Source: Tissierella sp. Yu-01
Lineage (GTDB): Bacteria; Bacillota; Clostridia; Tissierellales; Tissierellaceae
Assembly: GCF_029537395.1 (NCBI RefSeq)
Contig: NZ_CP120677.1
Span: 744,001-808,000, forward strand
DNA length: 64,000 nt
Direction of reading: 5' to 3'
Shown: positions 1 through 6,691 of the stretch, piece by piece
How the letters are laid out: every line of letters starts with the position of its first letter
How positions within the stretch are numbered: position 1 is the stretch's first letter
Translations under genes and position numbers: made by a program
The notes under the pieces: generated by a model
The model's input: only the letters and a program-made list of their open reading frames with translations
The model's database searches: none
Told to the model about the DNA's origin: nothing

Positions 1-65
1 ACGGGGCTAAAATAGTGAGTTTAGATGTTCTAGCCTCGTTAAGAATGAATAAGAGAGGTATGTTA

Positions 66-653
66 ATGGACATATTATATAGTTTACCAGGGTTATTTAT
101 CGCTATAGTATTTCATGAATTAGCACATGGATTAACTGCATATAAATTAGGTGATGATACTGCCAAAAGAGCTGGTAGACTTACTTTAAATCCTATCAAA
201 CATATAGAACCATTAGGATTTATATTTATGCTTTTATTTCGTTTTGGATGGGCCAAGCCTGTTCCTATTAACCCATTAAAATTTAAAAACAGAAAGCGAG
301 ACACTTTCTTAGTGTCAATTGCTGGTGTTATTACTAATTTTATATTAGCTCTATTATCTGCATTTATTTTAGAATATGCCCCTATAAAAAGTGAAATTAT
401 ATTTGAAATGATATTTATTACATTATGGTATAATTTGATGCTGGGAGTATTTAATTTATTGCCATTTCCACCTTTAGATGGGTCAAAGATTGTAGCGTGT
501 TTTTTACCTACTAAGTTGGAGTACTACTTTTATAAATATGAAAGATATTTTTATTTTATATTATTGTTATTAATTGCTACAGATTTAACTGATAGAATTA
601 TGAGCCCAATAATAAATTTTGCATTGTTTTTAATAATAAAATTAATTAGTTGA
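66..653 (+). CDS. Site-2 protease family (M50) membrane metalloprotease
   Basis: A 195-residue integral membrane protein of the M50 family, which cleaves substrates inside the membrane. The zinc motif HELAH lies at about residues 17-21 in the first membrane helix, and the second metal-binding element NLLPFPPLDG sits in the C-terminal half, as in compact YwhC-type proteases without a PDZ domain. An in-frame GTG at 15 and ATG at 60 exist, but the GAGAGG site at 53-58 is correctly spaced only for ATG 66. The stop is directly followed by scpA, a common Firmicutes arrangement. The first 15 bases read as four codons and a stop of an unidentifiable upstream gene. Substrate unknown. Confidence 0.88.
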   Translation: MDILYSLPGLFIAIVFHELAHGLTAYKLGDDTAKRAGRLTLNPIKHIEPLGFIFMLLFRFGWAKPVPINPLKFKNRKRDTFLVSIAGVITNFILALLSAFILEYAPIKSEIIFEMIFITLWYNLMLGVFNLLPFPPLDGSKIVACFLPTKLEYYFYKYERYFYFILLLLIATDLTDRIMSPIINFALFLIIKLIS

Positions 654-665
654 ATGGAGTCTTTT

Positions 666-1412
666 ATGGAGTATAAAGTTGCTGTTGAAGTTTACGAAGG
701 GCCACTAGAACTGTTATTAAGCCTTATTCATAAACATGAAATCGATATATATGATATTCCAATAAATATTATTACTGAGCAGTTCTTGGACTATATTGAT
801 AATATGGGAGAACTAAATTTAGAAGTTACTAGTGAATTTCTTGTAATGGCTGCAACCCTGGTTGAAATTAAATCGAAAATGTTATTACCAAAGGAAAAGA
901 TAATAGAAGATGGAATAGAGATAGAAGTTGATCCACGTGATGAATTGGTCCAGAGGCTTATTGAGTATAAAGCATATAAAGGCGTTGCTGAAAAGCTTAA
1001 GGAATCAGAATCAATTGAGTCAAAAGTTTACTATAAGCCAAGGGAAGATTTAACTGAATTTGATGACCCAATAGAAGAGTTAGGAAATTTAGATTTAGAA
1101 AAATTACTTAAAACGATAAACTCATTACTAAAAAGAAGAATCAAAGAGAGTAATTTAATTGATGTTGAAGAATTACATAGGGAAGAATTCACTCTAGATG
1201 GATGTATATATAACTTAAAGTCTAAACTAGCAGTAAAAAAGAGAATATTATTTTCTGATTTATTATCTGTAAGAACAACTAGAGAAGAAATTATTACATA
1301 TTTCTTATCTGTACTTGAGCTTGTAAAGACTAAAACTATTTGTGTTGATCAAAATAAAAGCTTTAGTGATCTTATTATTATGAAAAGAATGGATGAGGAA
1401 TTATATGGATAA
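666..1412 (+). CDS. scpA: Segregation and condensation protein A
   Basis: ScpA is the kleisin of the bacterial SMC-ScpA-ScpB condensin and bridges the SMC heads. The N-terminus starts EYKVAVEVYEGPLELLLSLI, the typical SMC-neck-binding helix, and the C-terminal part (about residues 170-248) is the winged helix that binds the SMC cap. Length 248 residues is normal. An in-frame ATG at 654 lacks a ribosome site; TGGAGT at 655-660 serves ATG 666. It overlaps scpB by 8 bases, so the pair is translationally coupled. Confidence 0.95.
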   Translation: MEYKVAVEVYEGPLELLLSLIHKHEIDIYDIPINIITEQFLDYIDNMGELNLEVTSEFLVMAATLVEIKSKMLLPKEKIIEDGIEIEVDPRDELVQRLIEYKAYKGVAEKLKESESIESKVYYKPREDLTEFDDPIEELGNLDLEKLLKTINSLLKRRIKESNLIDVEELHREEFTLDGCIYNLKSKLAVKKRILFSDLLSVRTTREEIITYFLSVLELVKTKTICVDQNKSFSDLIIMKRMDEELYG

Positions 1413-1947
1413 GAAAGAGATTAAATCCATAGTAGAAGGATTACTTTTTGCATGGGGGGACCCTTTAGATATTAAAGATATATCAAACGTTTTACAAATT
1501 AATGAAAAAGAATTATCTACTATTATGAAAGAAATAATTGATGATTTTGACTATAATAGAAGAGGTCTTAGAATTATTAAATTTAATAATTTTTATCAAA
1601 TAGGAACAAGACCAGAGCATTATGAATGGATTAAAAAACTAAATAATAAAAAGAATACAAAAAATCTATCCAATGCTTCTTTAGAAACTTTATCAATAAT
1701 TGCATATAAGCAACCGATTATTAAATCTGATATAGAGGTAATTAGAGGTGTTAGAAGTGATAGGGCTATAGAAACTCTTATTGATAAACGTTTAGTAAAA
1801 GAAGTTGGTAGATTAGATAGGACAGGCAGACCCATACTATATGGAACTACAGAGGATTTTCTAAAGTATTTTGGTTTAGAGTCCTTAGATGATTTACCTC
1901 CAATTGAAGAATTTCAGATAGAATCAACTGATGATGATTCTCAATAG
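1405..1947 (+). CDS. scpB: Segregation and condensation protein B
   Basis: ScpB is a 180-residue tandem winged-helix protein that dimerises and clasps the ScpA linker in the SMC condensin complex. Recognisable features are the N-terminal KKEIKSIVEGLLFAWGDPL and the second-domain core LETLSIIAYKQPIIKSDIE followed by IRGVRSD and RLVKEVGRLDRTGRPILYGTT. ATG 1405 is preferred over in-frame ATG 1393 because GAGGAA at 1395-1400 lies just upstream of it. A terminator starts inside the stop codon region, so scpAB end a transcription unit. Confidence 0.95.
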   Translation: MDKKEIKSIVEGLLFAWGDPLDIKDISNVLQINEKELSTIMKEIIDDFDYNRRGLRIIKFNNFYQIGTRPEHYEWIKKLNNKKNTKNLSNASLETLSIIAYKQPIIKSDIEVIRGVRSDRAIETLIDKRLVKEVGRLDRTGRPILYGTTEDFLKYFGLESLDDLPPIEEFQIESTDDDSQ

Positions 1948-1981
1948 AAATAATACATTTTAGTATTATTTCTATTTTTTT
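1944..1981 (+). terminator. Rho-independent terminator after scpB
   Basis: A 12-bp perfect stem (TAGAAATAATAC / GTATTATTTCTA) with a six-base loop is followed by a run of T, immediately at the scpB stop. Confidence 0.85.
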
Positions 1982-2013
1982 TGTAATTATATATAAGAGG
2001 AGGTATTGATTTG

Positions 2014-3117
2014 ATGAGAAAAACGTTAATATTTATAGTACTATTTGTTTTAATCATGAGTAATGAGGTAGTTGGGTCAAGTTTAGATTTAAGTGGCCAA
2101 AGTTATATTCTTATTGAAGAGAATTCTGGTCGAGTTCTTTTAGAGAAGGATTCACACAAAAAGATGGCTATGGCTAGCACTACTAAAATTATGACTGCAT
2201 TAATTGCTATAGAAAAAGGTAATTTGGATGATGTAGTTTCAATAGGAGAAGATAGTGTTAACATTGAAGGTTCTAGTATATATCTAGGAGTAGGGGAAAA
2301 AGTTAAAATGATAGATTTAATCTATGGTTTAATGCTTAGATCAGGCAATGATTCAGCAGTAGCAATAGCTAATCACATAAGTAAGTCAGAAGAGGATTTT
2401 GTTTCTCTTATGAATCAAAAGGCAAAAAAAATTGGAGCCCAAAATACTAATTTTATGAATCCCCATGGATTATATCATGAAAATCATTATTCTACTGCAC
2501 ATGATTTATCGTTAATTACAAGGGAAGCTTTTAAATATAGTGAATTTGAAGATATATCAAATTCTAAAGTATATACTGGTTCAAGAGAACGGGAAAACTA
2601 TTTTGTTAACAAGAATAAAACATTGTGGGAGTATGAAGGTGGAGATGGAGTAAAGATTGGTTATACAATGAGTTCTGGTAGATGTCTTGTTTCAAGCGCC
2701 ACTAGAGATAATATGAGACTAATTGCTGTTTCCTTAAATGCTCCAAATTGGTTTAATGATAATTATAAATTGATGGACTATGGATTTAATAACTATAAAC
2801 TATATAATATCTATGAGAAAGACCAATTAATTACACAAGCAAATGTAATTGAAGGAATAAAAGAAAAGATAGCTTTAGTATCTGAAAAAGATTTTCTCTA
2901 CCCCTTAAAAGAAGATGAAATAGATAAAGTTAAATTAACTGTCAATATATCGAATGAAATAAATGCTCCAATAAAGAAAGGAGATATTTTAGGTGATGTA
3001 GAGGTATATTTAGAAGGAAGTGTTATAAGAAAGGATAACTTAATTGCTAAATATGATGTGGATAGAAAGTCATTTCTTACTAGGCTGCTAGATGATATTA
3101 GAACAATTTATAACTAA
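2014..3117 (+). CDS. D-alanyl-D-alanine carboxypeptidase (DacF/PBP5 type, S11)
   Basis: Low-molecular-weight penicillin-binding protein of about 367 residues that trims the terminal D-Ala of peptidoglycan stem peptides. An N-terminal hydrophobic signal segment (residues 4-20) is present. The serine site STTK is at about 55-58 and SGN at 110-112. The third active-site triad, normally KTG, reads K-I-G at about 214-216. The C-terminal third matches the PBP5-type beta domain, ending in an amphipathic tail. A TTG three bases upstream of ATG 2014 is also possible. AGAGGAGG at 1996-2003 is the ribosome site. Position next to scpAB matches dacF-like genes of spore-formers. Confidence 0.9.
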   Translation: MRKTLIFIVLFVLIMSNEVVGSSLDLSGQSYILIEENSGRVLLEKDSHKKMAMASTTKIMTALIAIEKGNLDDVVSIGEDSVNIEGSSIYLGVGEKVKMIDLIYGLMLRSGNDSAVAIANHISKSEEDFVSLMNQKAKKIGAQNTNFMNPHGLYHENHYSTAHDLSLITREAFKYSEFEDISNSKVYTGSRERENYFVNKNKTLWEYEGGDGVKIGYTMSSGRCLVSSATRDNMRLIAVSLNAPNWFNDNYKLMDYGFNNYKLYNIYEKDQLITQANVIEGIKEKIALVSEKDFLYPLKEDEIDKVKLTVNISNEINAPIKKGDILGDVEVYLEGSVIRKDNLIAKYDVDRKSFLTRLLDDIRTIYN

Positions 3118-3190
3118 GTTGATTCATTTACAAACCCTCCTAACTAATGTAGAATATGACTTAAGGAAGTTTTAATAAGGGGAGATAAAT

Positions 3191-3898
3191 ATGAGATTAC
3201 AAAAGTATATGGCTTTAAGTGGTGTTGCATCTAGAAGAAAGTCAGAAGAAATGATTGCAGAAGGTAGAGTCAAAGTAAATAATAAAATTATTACCGAATT
3301 AGGTACTGTTATAGATCCAAAGAAAGATAAGGTATTAGTAGATGGTAAGAAGATTAAATTAGAGTCTAATAAGGTTTATATAATGTTAAATAAACCAGTT
3401 GGATATGTATCTACATTAAAAGATGAAAAAGGTAGAAAAATTGTAACAGACTTAATAGAAGGTGTAAGAGAAAGGATATACCCAGTAGGAAGATTAGATG
3501 CTGACACTACAGGATTGCTTCTTTTAACTAATGACGGAGATTTAGCGAACAAGTTGACCCATCCTAGTAAAAAGATACAAAAAAGGTATATTGCTATAGT
3601 TGAAGGAGTTCCAAATAAAATAGAATTAGATAAAATGAGGAAAGGTGTTTATATAGAAGGGAAAAAGACAGCTCCTGCAAAAGTAAAAATTGCTAAAAAA
3701 TATGAAGATGAATCAATACTTGATATTGAAATACATGAGGGAAGAAATAGACAGGTTAAAAAGATGTGTGAGTCTATAAATCATCCTATTAAGAAATTAA
3801 AAAGAGTTTCTATTGGTGAATTGGAGCTTGGTGGACTGCTTATCGGGAACTGGAGATTTTTAAATGAAGAAGAAATGACATATCTAAAATCACTTTAG
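3191..3898 (+). CDS. rluB: 23S rRNA pseudouridine synthase (RluB/RsuA family)
   Basis: A 235-residue RsuA-family enzyme that isomerises uridine in ribosomal RNA. Residues 1-60 form an S4 RNA-binding domain (MRLQKYMALSGVASRRKSEE). The catalytic aspartate is in GRLDADTTGLLLLTNDGDL at about residues 99-117, and the C-terminal HEGRNRQVKKM is typical. The gene next to scpB and dacF is usually rluB-like in Firmicutes; the exact target uridine is inferred, and a small-subunit target (RsuA type) cannot be excluded. GGGGAG precedes the ATG. Confidence 0.88.
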   Translation: MRLQKYMALSGVASRRKSEEMIAEGRVKVNNKIITELGTVIDPKKDKVLVDGKKIKLESNKVYIMLNKPVGYVSTLKDEKGRKIVTDLIEGVRERIYPVGRLDADTTGLLLLTNDGDLANKLTHPSKKIQKRYIAIVEGVPNKIELDKMRKGVYIEGKKTAPAKVKIAKKYEDESILDIEIHEGRNRQVKKMCESINHPIKKLKRVSIGELELGGLLIGNWRFLNEEEMTYLKSL

Positions 3899-3922
3899 AA
3901 AGAACAAAATTATGGGGGAAAT

Positions 3923-4492
3923 ATGACGTATAAAAAAATTATAAACACAATAGAAATAGTCAAAGACTTAATGAAAAATTATGTTTCCGATGGTTCAATC
4001 GTACTTGATTGTACCGTCGGAAATGGTAATGATACTTTAATATTGGCAGAGTTAGTTGGAAACACAGGAAAGGTTTATGGATTTGATATACAAAATGTAG
4101 CTATTGAAAATACCATGCAGTTATTAAAAGACAATGAATTACATAATAGAGTTATTCTTATAAAAGATAGCCATGAGAATATTGATTTATATGTCCATGA
4201 AAACGTTGACTTTATTGTTTATAACTTAGGATATCTTCCTAAGGGTGATAAGAGTATAAAAACTAATAGGGAAAGTACGTTAGATAGTTTAAGAAAATCC
4301 TTATATTTGCTAAAGAATAACGGTCTAATGTCAATAACTGTTTATATTGGACATGAAGGTGGCATGGAAGAGCAAGAAGGTATTGAAGAATTTCTTAAAG
4401 GTTTAAACCAAAAATGCTTTAATGTTTTGAAATTTGATTTTATAAATCAAATAAATAATCCGCCTGTTTTATACTGTGTTGAAAAATATTAG
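3923..4492 (+). CDS. mnmM: tRNA (mnm5s2U34) methyltransferase MnmM (YtqB family)
   Basis: A 189-residue class I SAM-dependent methyltransferase of the YtqB/MnmM family, which performs the last methylation of the tRNA wobble uridine in Gram-positive bacteria. The SAM-binding motif VLDCTVGNGNDTLILAEL is at about residues 29-46, followed by VYGFDIQ and the motif IVYNLGYLPKGDKS at about 93-106 that is characteristic of this family. GGGGGA precedes ATG. It is the last plus-strand gene before the IS110 element; no insertion into it is seen. Confidence 0.85.
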   Translation: MTYKKIINTIEIVKDLMKNYVSDGSIVLDCTVGNGNDTLILAELVGNTGKVYGFDIQNVAIENTMQLLKDNELHNRVILIKDSHENIDLYVHENVDFIVYNLGYLPKGDKSIKTNRESTLDSLRKSLYLLKNNGLMSITVYIGHEGGMEEQEGIEEFLKGLNQKCFNVLKFDFINQINNPPVLYCVEKY

Positions 4493-4794
4493 GCTTGCTG
4501 TTATTTAAATATAGACAAGCTTTAAAATATAATATAATACTAATCAATTTAAAAACATCTTTGAAGAAATATTTGAAATAGAGAAATAATTGAAACATTT
4601 CTTGCATTAGAATATCTATTTTGTTATTATTTTTATATAGGTAAAGTATATTCTTATTTAGTTACTTTAAGTCCAGCTAAGAATTGTCAATAACTAAAAT
4701 AAAAATATCTGATATATTAGTCAATTAAAAAAGGGTAATTTTAATAAGCCTTTTGATTCAATATCAAAAAGTAAGAATACTTTATGGAATTACA
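4493..4794. other. Intergenic region with the IS110 right-end junction
   Basis: No gene is visible. It contains a weak GCTTG/CAAGC hairpin just after mnmM, a possible plus-strand promoter (4602-4630), A+T-rich filler, an outside hairpin TTTTGAT/ATCAAAA at 4752-4770, and, from 4777 on, the short right end of the IS110 element. Before the insertion this stretch would have been the leader of the oxidoreductase operon now starting at 6489. Confidence 0.6.
4602..4630 (+). promoter_or_regulatory. Possible promoter, original driver of the oxidoreductase operon
   Basis: TTGCAT (4602-4607), 17-base spacer, TATTAT (4625-4630). It would point at the korDABC-like operon, but the IS110 element now lies between them. 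Sequence-only guess in A+T-rich DNA. Confidence 0.3.
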
Positions 4795-6102
4795 CTATGC
4801 AGCGATGTCGCATTTCGCTTTCGAGTAATTCATTTGATGTTCTTCTGGAGTGATGATTTCAAACCCTTTTTTATCACGCAAGATGGCAAATACAATGTTG
4901 CATACTTTATGCATAATAGCTCCAAGAGCTACCATCTGGGGCTTGCTCTGGCACTTTTTAAGATAGTATTCACGTAAAACTGGATTGTTGGCAGAACCAT
5001 TACGATTTAAAGCAATGCTGACTAAAGCCATGGTGTGTATTACCCTTCTAGCAATTCGGGAGCCGCGTTTTGACATATTAACTTTGGTGCCATTAAAATT
5101 CCCTGATTGTTTAACAGCTGGATCTAGGCCAAAATATGCAAAAAGTTGTTTAGGTGAACGAAAAGCAGAGAAATCACCAATTTCACACATAAGACTTACT
5201 GCAGAAAGGAACCCTGCACCTTTAAAAGATTCAATTAAGTCTATCTGTTTTACAAACTCAGTATCTCTGTTAGCATCCACCATTTCATGCATATCAGAAA
5301 GTATAGCTGAGATTTCTTCATCATATTGACGAATGAAACGGATGTACAGAAGAATGCGCTTAAAGTTACTGTTTACGGAATGACCAAAGGTCTTTGCATC
5401 ATTAGAAGCTTGAATAATTGCATTATACTTGTTTTCAGCATAAGTAATACCAAAGCGTGCAGTAGACCGTATGGATGTAATAATCTCATCTTTAGAAGCA
5501 TTTAAAAATGCATCTGGAGAAGTGTATTTTTCCAGTAAGGTCAATGCAGTATTTGTAGTTATTTTAGAAAAAATCTTTAAATACTGCGGAAATACCATTC
5601 GTAGTTCGCCTTGAAGCTTGTTTACGTAAGCTGAGCGATTGTCCATCAAATCATAATATTCTCTTGAAAGATTTCTTAAATCAAGTACAAGATTTGATGG
5701 AATAAGAGAAACCTTTAAATCAGGTTTTAAACCAATTAAGGCACATTTTTTTGAATCAAATTTATCATTATGGACTTTTCTAATATTAATATTTGTGCTA
5801 TTCTTAGTGATGATAGGATTAATGATGGATACCAAAAATCCCTTATCACGAAGATAGCAGAAGAGTGGGTAATGATAAATTCCCGTGGATTCTAGGAAAA
5901 TGCGACTTTCCAAAGAATACAGCTCTTCTGCTTCTTTGATTTTAGAAGCAGCCATAGACAGGGAATTTAAATCTGAATGTAGGATTTTAAAAGGCTTTCC
6001 TACAAAGGTTTGGTTAGGTAGTGCAATAGACATCCAGCTAAAGTCTGCACCAACATCTATACCAACCGAAATAAATGAATCATATTTAATAATATTTGAC
6101 AT
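4795..6102 (-). CDS. IS110-family transposase (bridge RNA-guided DEDD recombinase)
   Basis: A 435-residue recombinase. The N-terminal RuvC-like domain shows the DEDD set: D16 (GIDVGAD), E71 (FLESTGIY), D113 and D116 (VHNDKFDSKK). A coiled-coil middle (about 150-300) leads to the C-terminal Transposase_20 domain with FKGAGFLSAVSLMCEIGDF, LFAYFGLDPAVKQSGNF and MSKRGSRIARR; the catalytic serine of the family is expected in the QSG segment (inference). Start ATG 6102 has an ideal AGAAAGGAG site at 6111-6120; a longer in-frame reading to 6204 would run through the RNA region and lacks a ribosome site. Family members excise as circles and integrate using an element-encoded bispecific RNA. Confidence 0.93.
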   Translation of the reverse strand: MSNIIKYDSFISVGIDVGADFSWMSIALPNQTFVGKPFKILHSDLNSLSMAASKIKEAEELYSLESRIFLESTGIYHYPLFCYLRDKGFLVSIINPIITKNSTNINIRKVHNDKFDSKKCALIGLKPDLKVSLIPSNLVLDLRNLSREYYDLMDNRSAYVNKLQGELRMVFPQYLKIFSKITTNTALTLLEKYTSPDAFLNASKDEIITSIRSTARFGITYAENKYNAIIQASNDAKTFGHSVNSNFKRILLYIRFIRQYDEEISAILSDMHEMVDANRDTEFVKQIDLIESFKGAGFLSAVSLMCEIGDFSAFRSPKQLFAYFGLDPAVKQSGNFNGTKVNMSKRGSRIARRVIHTMALVSIALNRNGSANNPVLREYYLKKCQSKPQMVALGAIMHKVCNIVFAILRDKKGFEIITPEEHQMNYSKAKCDIAA

Positions 6103-6407
6103 GAGCGATATCTCCTTTCTGATAGGAATCCATTTCCAAGCAATGAGTACACATCCTAGCATGTGATACAGGTATAGCCTGAGGCTCCCAACCAGCCAAA
6201 TCATAAAACCTCATTGAATGGATTAATTGACTTAATCGTAGGTATAGGCCAGTAGAAACTGACTTCCCAAGGGGGATGACACTTTTTATCCTATCCTTGA
6301 AGATTATACTTTATGATAAGTCTGGAGTCTACTGGAGAACCATCAGGCATGTTAAATTTAGAAGTAACATCTGATGAAGGAAGAACTCCTTCTTCCGTTA
6401 CTAAATG

Positions 6408-6437
6408 ATAGAAATGTATTTTTTATAGAAATGTATT
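6408..6437. repeat. Two tandem copies of a 17-base unit in the IS110 left end
   Basis: ATAGAAATGTATT occurs at 6408-6420 and again at 6425-6437, a 17-base period, between the border palindrome and the first bridge RNA hairpin. Confidence 0.7.
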
Positions 6438-6442
6438 AACAG

Positions 6443-6462
6443 CATAGTCATTAGTGACTATG
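6443..6462. repeat. Perfect inverted repeat at the IS110 left border
   Basis: CATAGTCA and TGACTATG flank a 4-base spacer, about 10 bases inside the element border. It would be the first hairpin of a transcript started at the joined ends, or a site for protein binding. Confidence 0.7.
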
Positions 6463-6488
6463 ACATTATTATACTAGGGGGAACTATA

Positions 6489-6689
6489 ATGCTTATAAAT
6501 AAAGAAAAAGCTCTTACTATTGAAAAAAAGTGGTGTAAGGGTTGTAATATATGTGTTGAATTTTGTCCTAAGAAGGTGCTTGAATTAGAGGATGGAAAAG
6601 TTGTTATAAAAAATTTTGATGCTTGTATACAATGTGGTCAATGTGAATTAAGATGTCCAGATTATGCTATTTGGCTAGGAGGTAAATAG
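6489..6689 (+). CDS. 2-oxoacid:ferredoxin oxidoreductase, delta (ferredoxin) subunit
   Basis: A 66-residue 2[4Fe-4S] ferredoxin-like subunit that passes electrons from the oxidoreductase core to free ferredoxin. Two cluster motifs are complete: CKGCNICVEFCPKK at about residues 16-29 and CIQCGQCELRCPDYA at about 46-60. AGGGGGA precedes ATG. First gene of a delta-alpha-beta-gamma operon (KorDABC/VorDABC type). The IS110 border lies 13 bases upstream of the start codon, so its original promoter is separated from it by 1.7 kb. Confidence 0.92.
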   Translation: MLINKEKALTIEKKWCKGCNICVEFCPKKVLELEDGKVVIKNFDACIQCGQCELRCPDYAIWLGGK

Positions 6690-6691
6690 AT

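Larger units (their letters stand above)
6120..6463 (-). ncRNA. Candidate IS110 bridge RNA (left-end noncoding RNA)
   Basis: The noncoding 5' end of the element folds into nested stems in the order known for bridge RNAs. Reading the minus strand: a 5' hairpin with internal loop at 6402-6363 (AGTAAC/GTTACT outside, GAAGGA/TCCTTC inside). Then loop 1 closed by an 8-bp stem (6335-6328 with 6256-6249) and an inner 5-bp stem (6322-6318 with 6265-6261). Then loop 2 closed by an 8-bp stem (6224-6217 with 6134-6127) and a 7-bp stem (6216-6210 with 6146-6140). Loop 1 carries CATAAAGTATAAT (6315-6303), identical to the predicted joined element ends, as a donor guide would. Target guides could not be assigned. 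Exact ends are inferred. Confidence 0.7.
4777..6475 (-). mobile_element. IS110-family insertion sequence (about 1.69 kb), complete
   Basis: The element holds one DEDD transposase gene on the minus strand, a long noncoding left end (6103-6475) and a very short right end (4777-4794), the organisation of the IS110 group. No terminal inverted repeats are seen, as expected. Both borders carry AGTAT (minus strand: 6475-6471 and 4781-4777), so the exchanged core lies within these five bases. Joining the two ends would give the 13-base string CATAAAGTATAAT, which occurs in a loop of the predicted bridge RNA at 6303-6315. The element interrupts the spacer between mnmM and the oxidoreductase operon. 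Reading frame intact; probably still active or recent. Confidence 0.85.

Noticed and set aside
6103-6204. N-terminal extension of the transposase by 34 residues.
   Set aside because: No ribosome site before it, the residues do not fit the family, and the region is the structured RNA; ATG 6102 has an ideal site.
6443-6462. Border palindrome as a terminal inverted repeat of the element.
   Set aside because: No matching sequence exists at the other end; IS110-group elements normally lack terminal repeats.
4753-6482. In the reconstructed uninterrupted site, TTGATT, a 17-base spacer and AATACT look like a promoter for the oxidoreductase operon split by the element.
   Set aside because: Its start point would leave a leader of about 7 bases and cut off the AGGGGGA ribosome site, so it is unlikely to have driven this operon.
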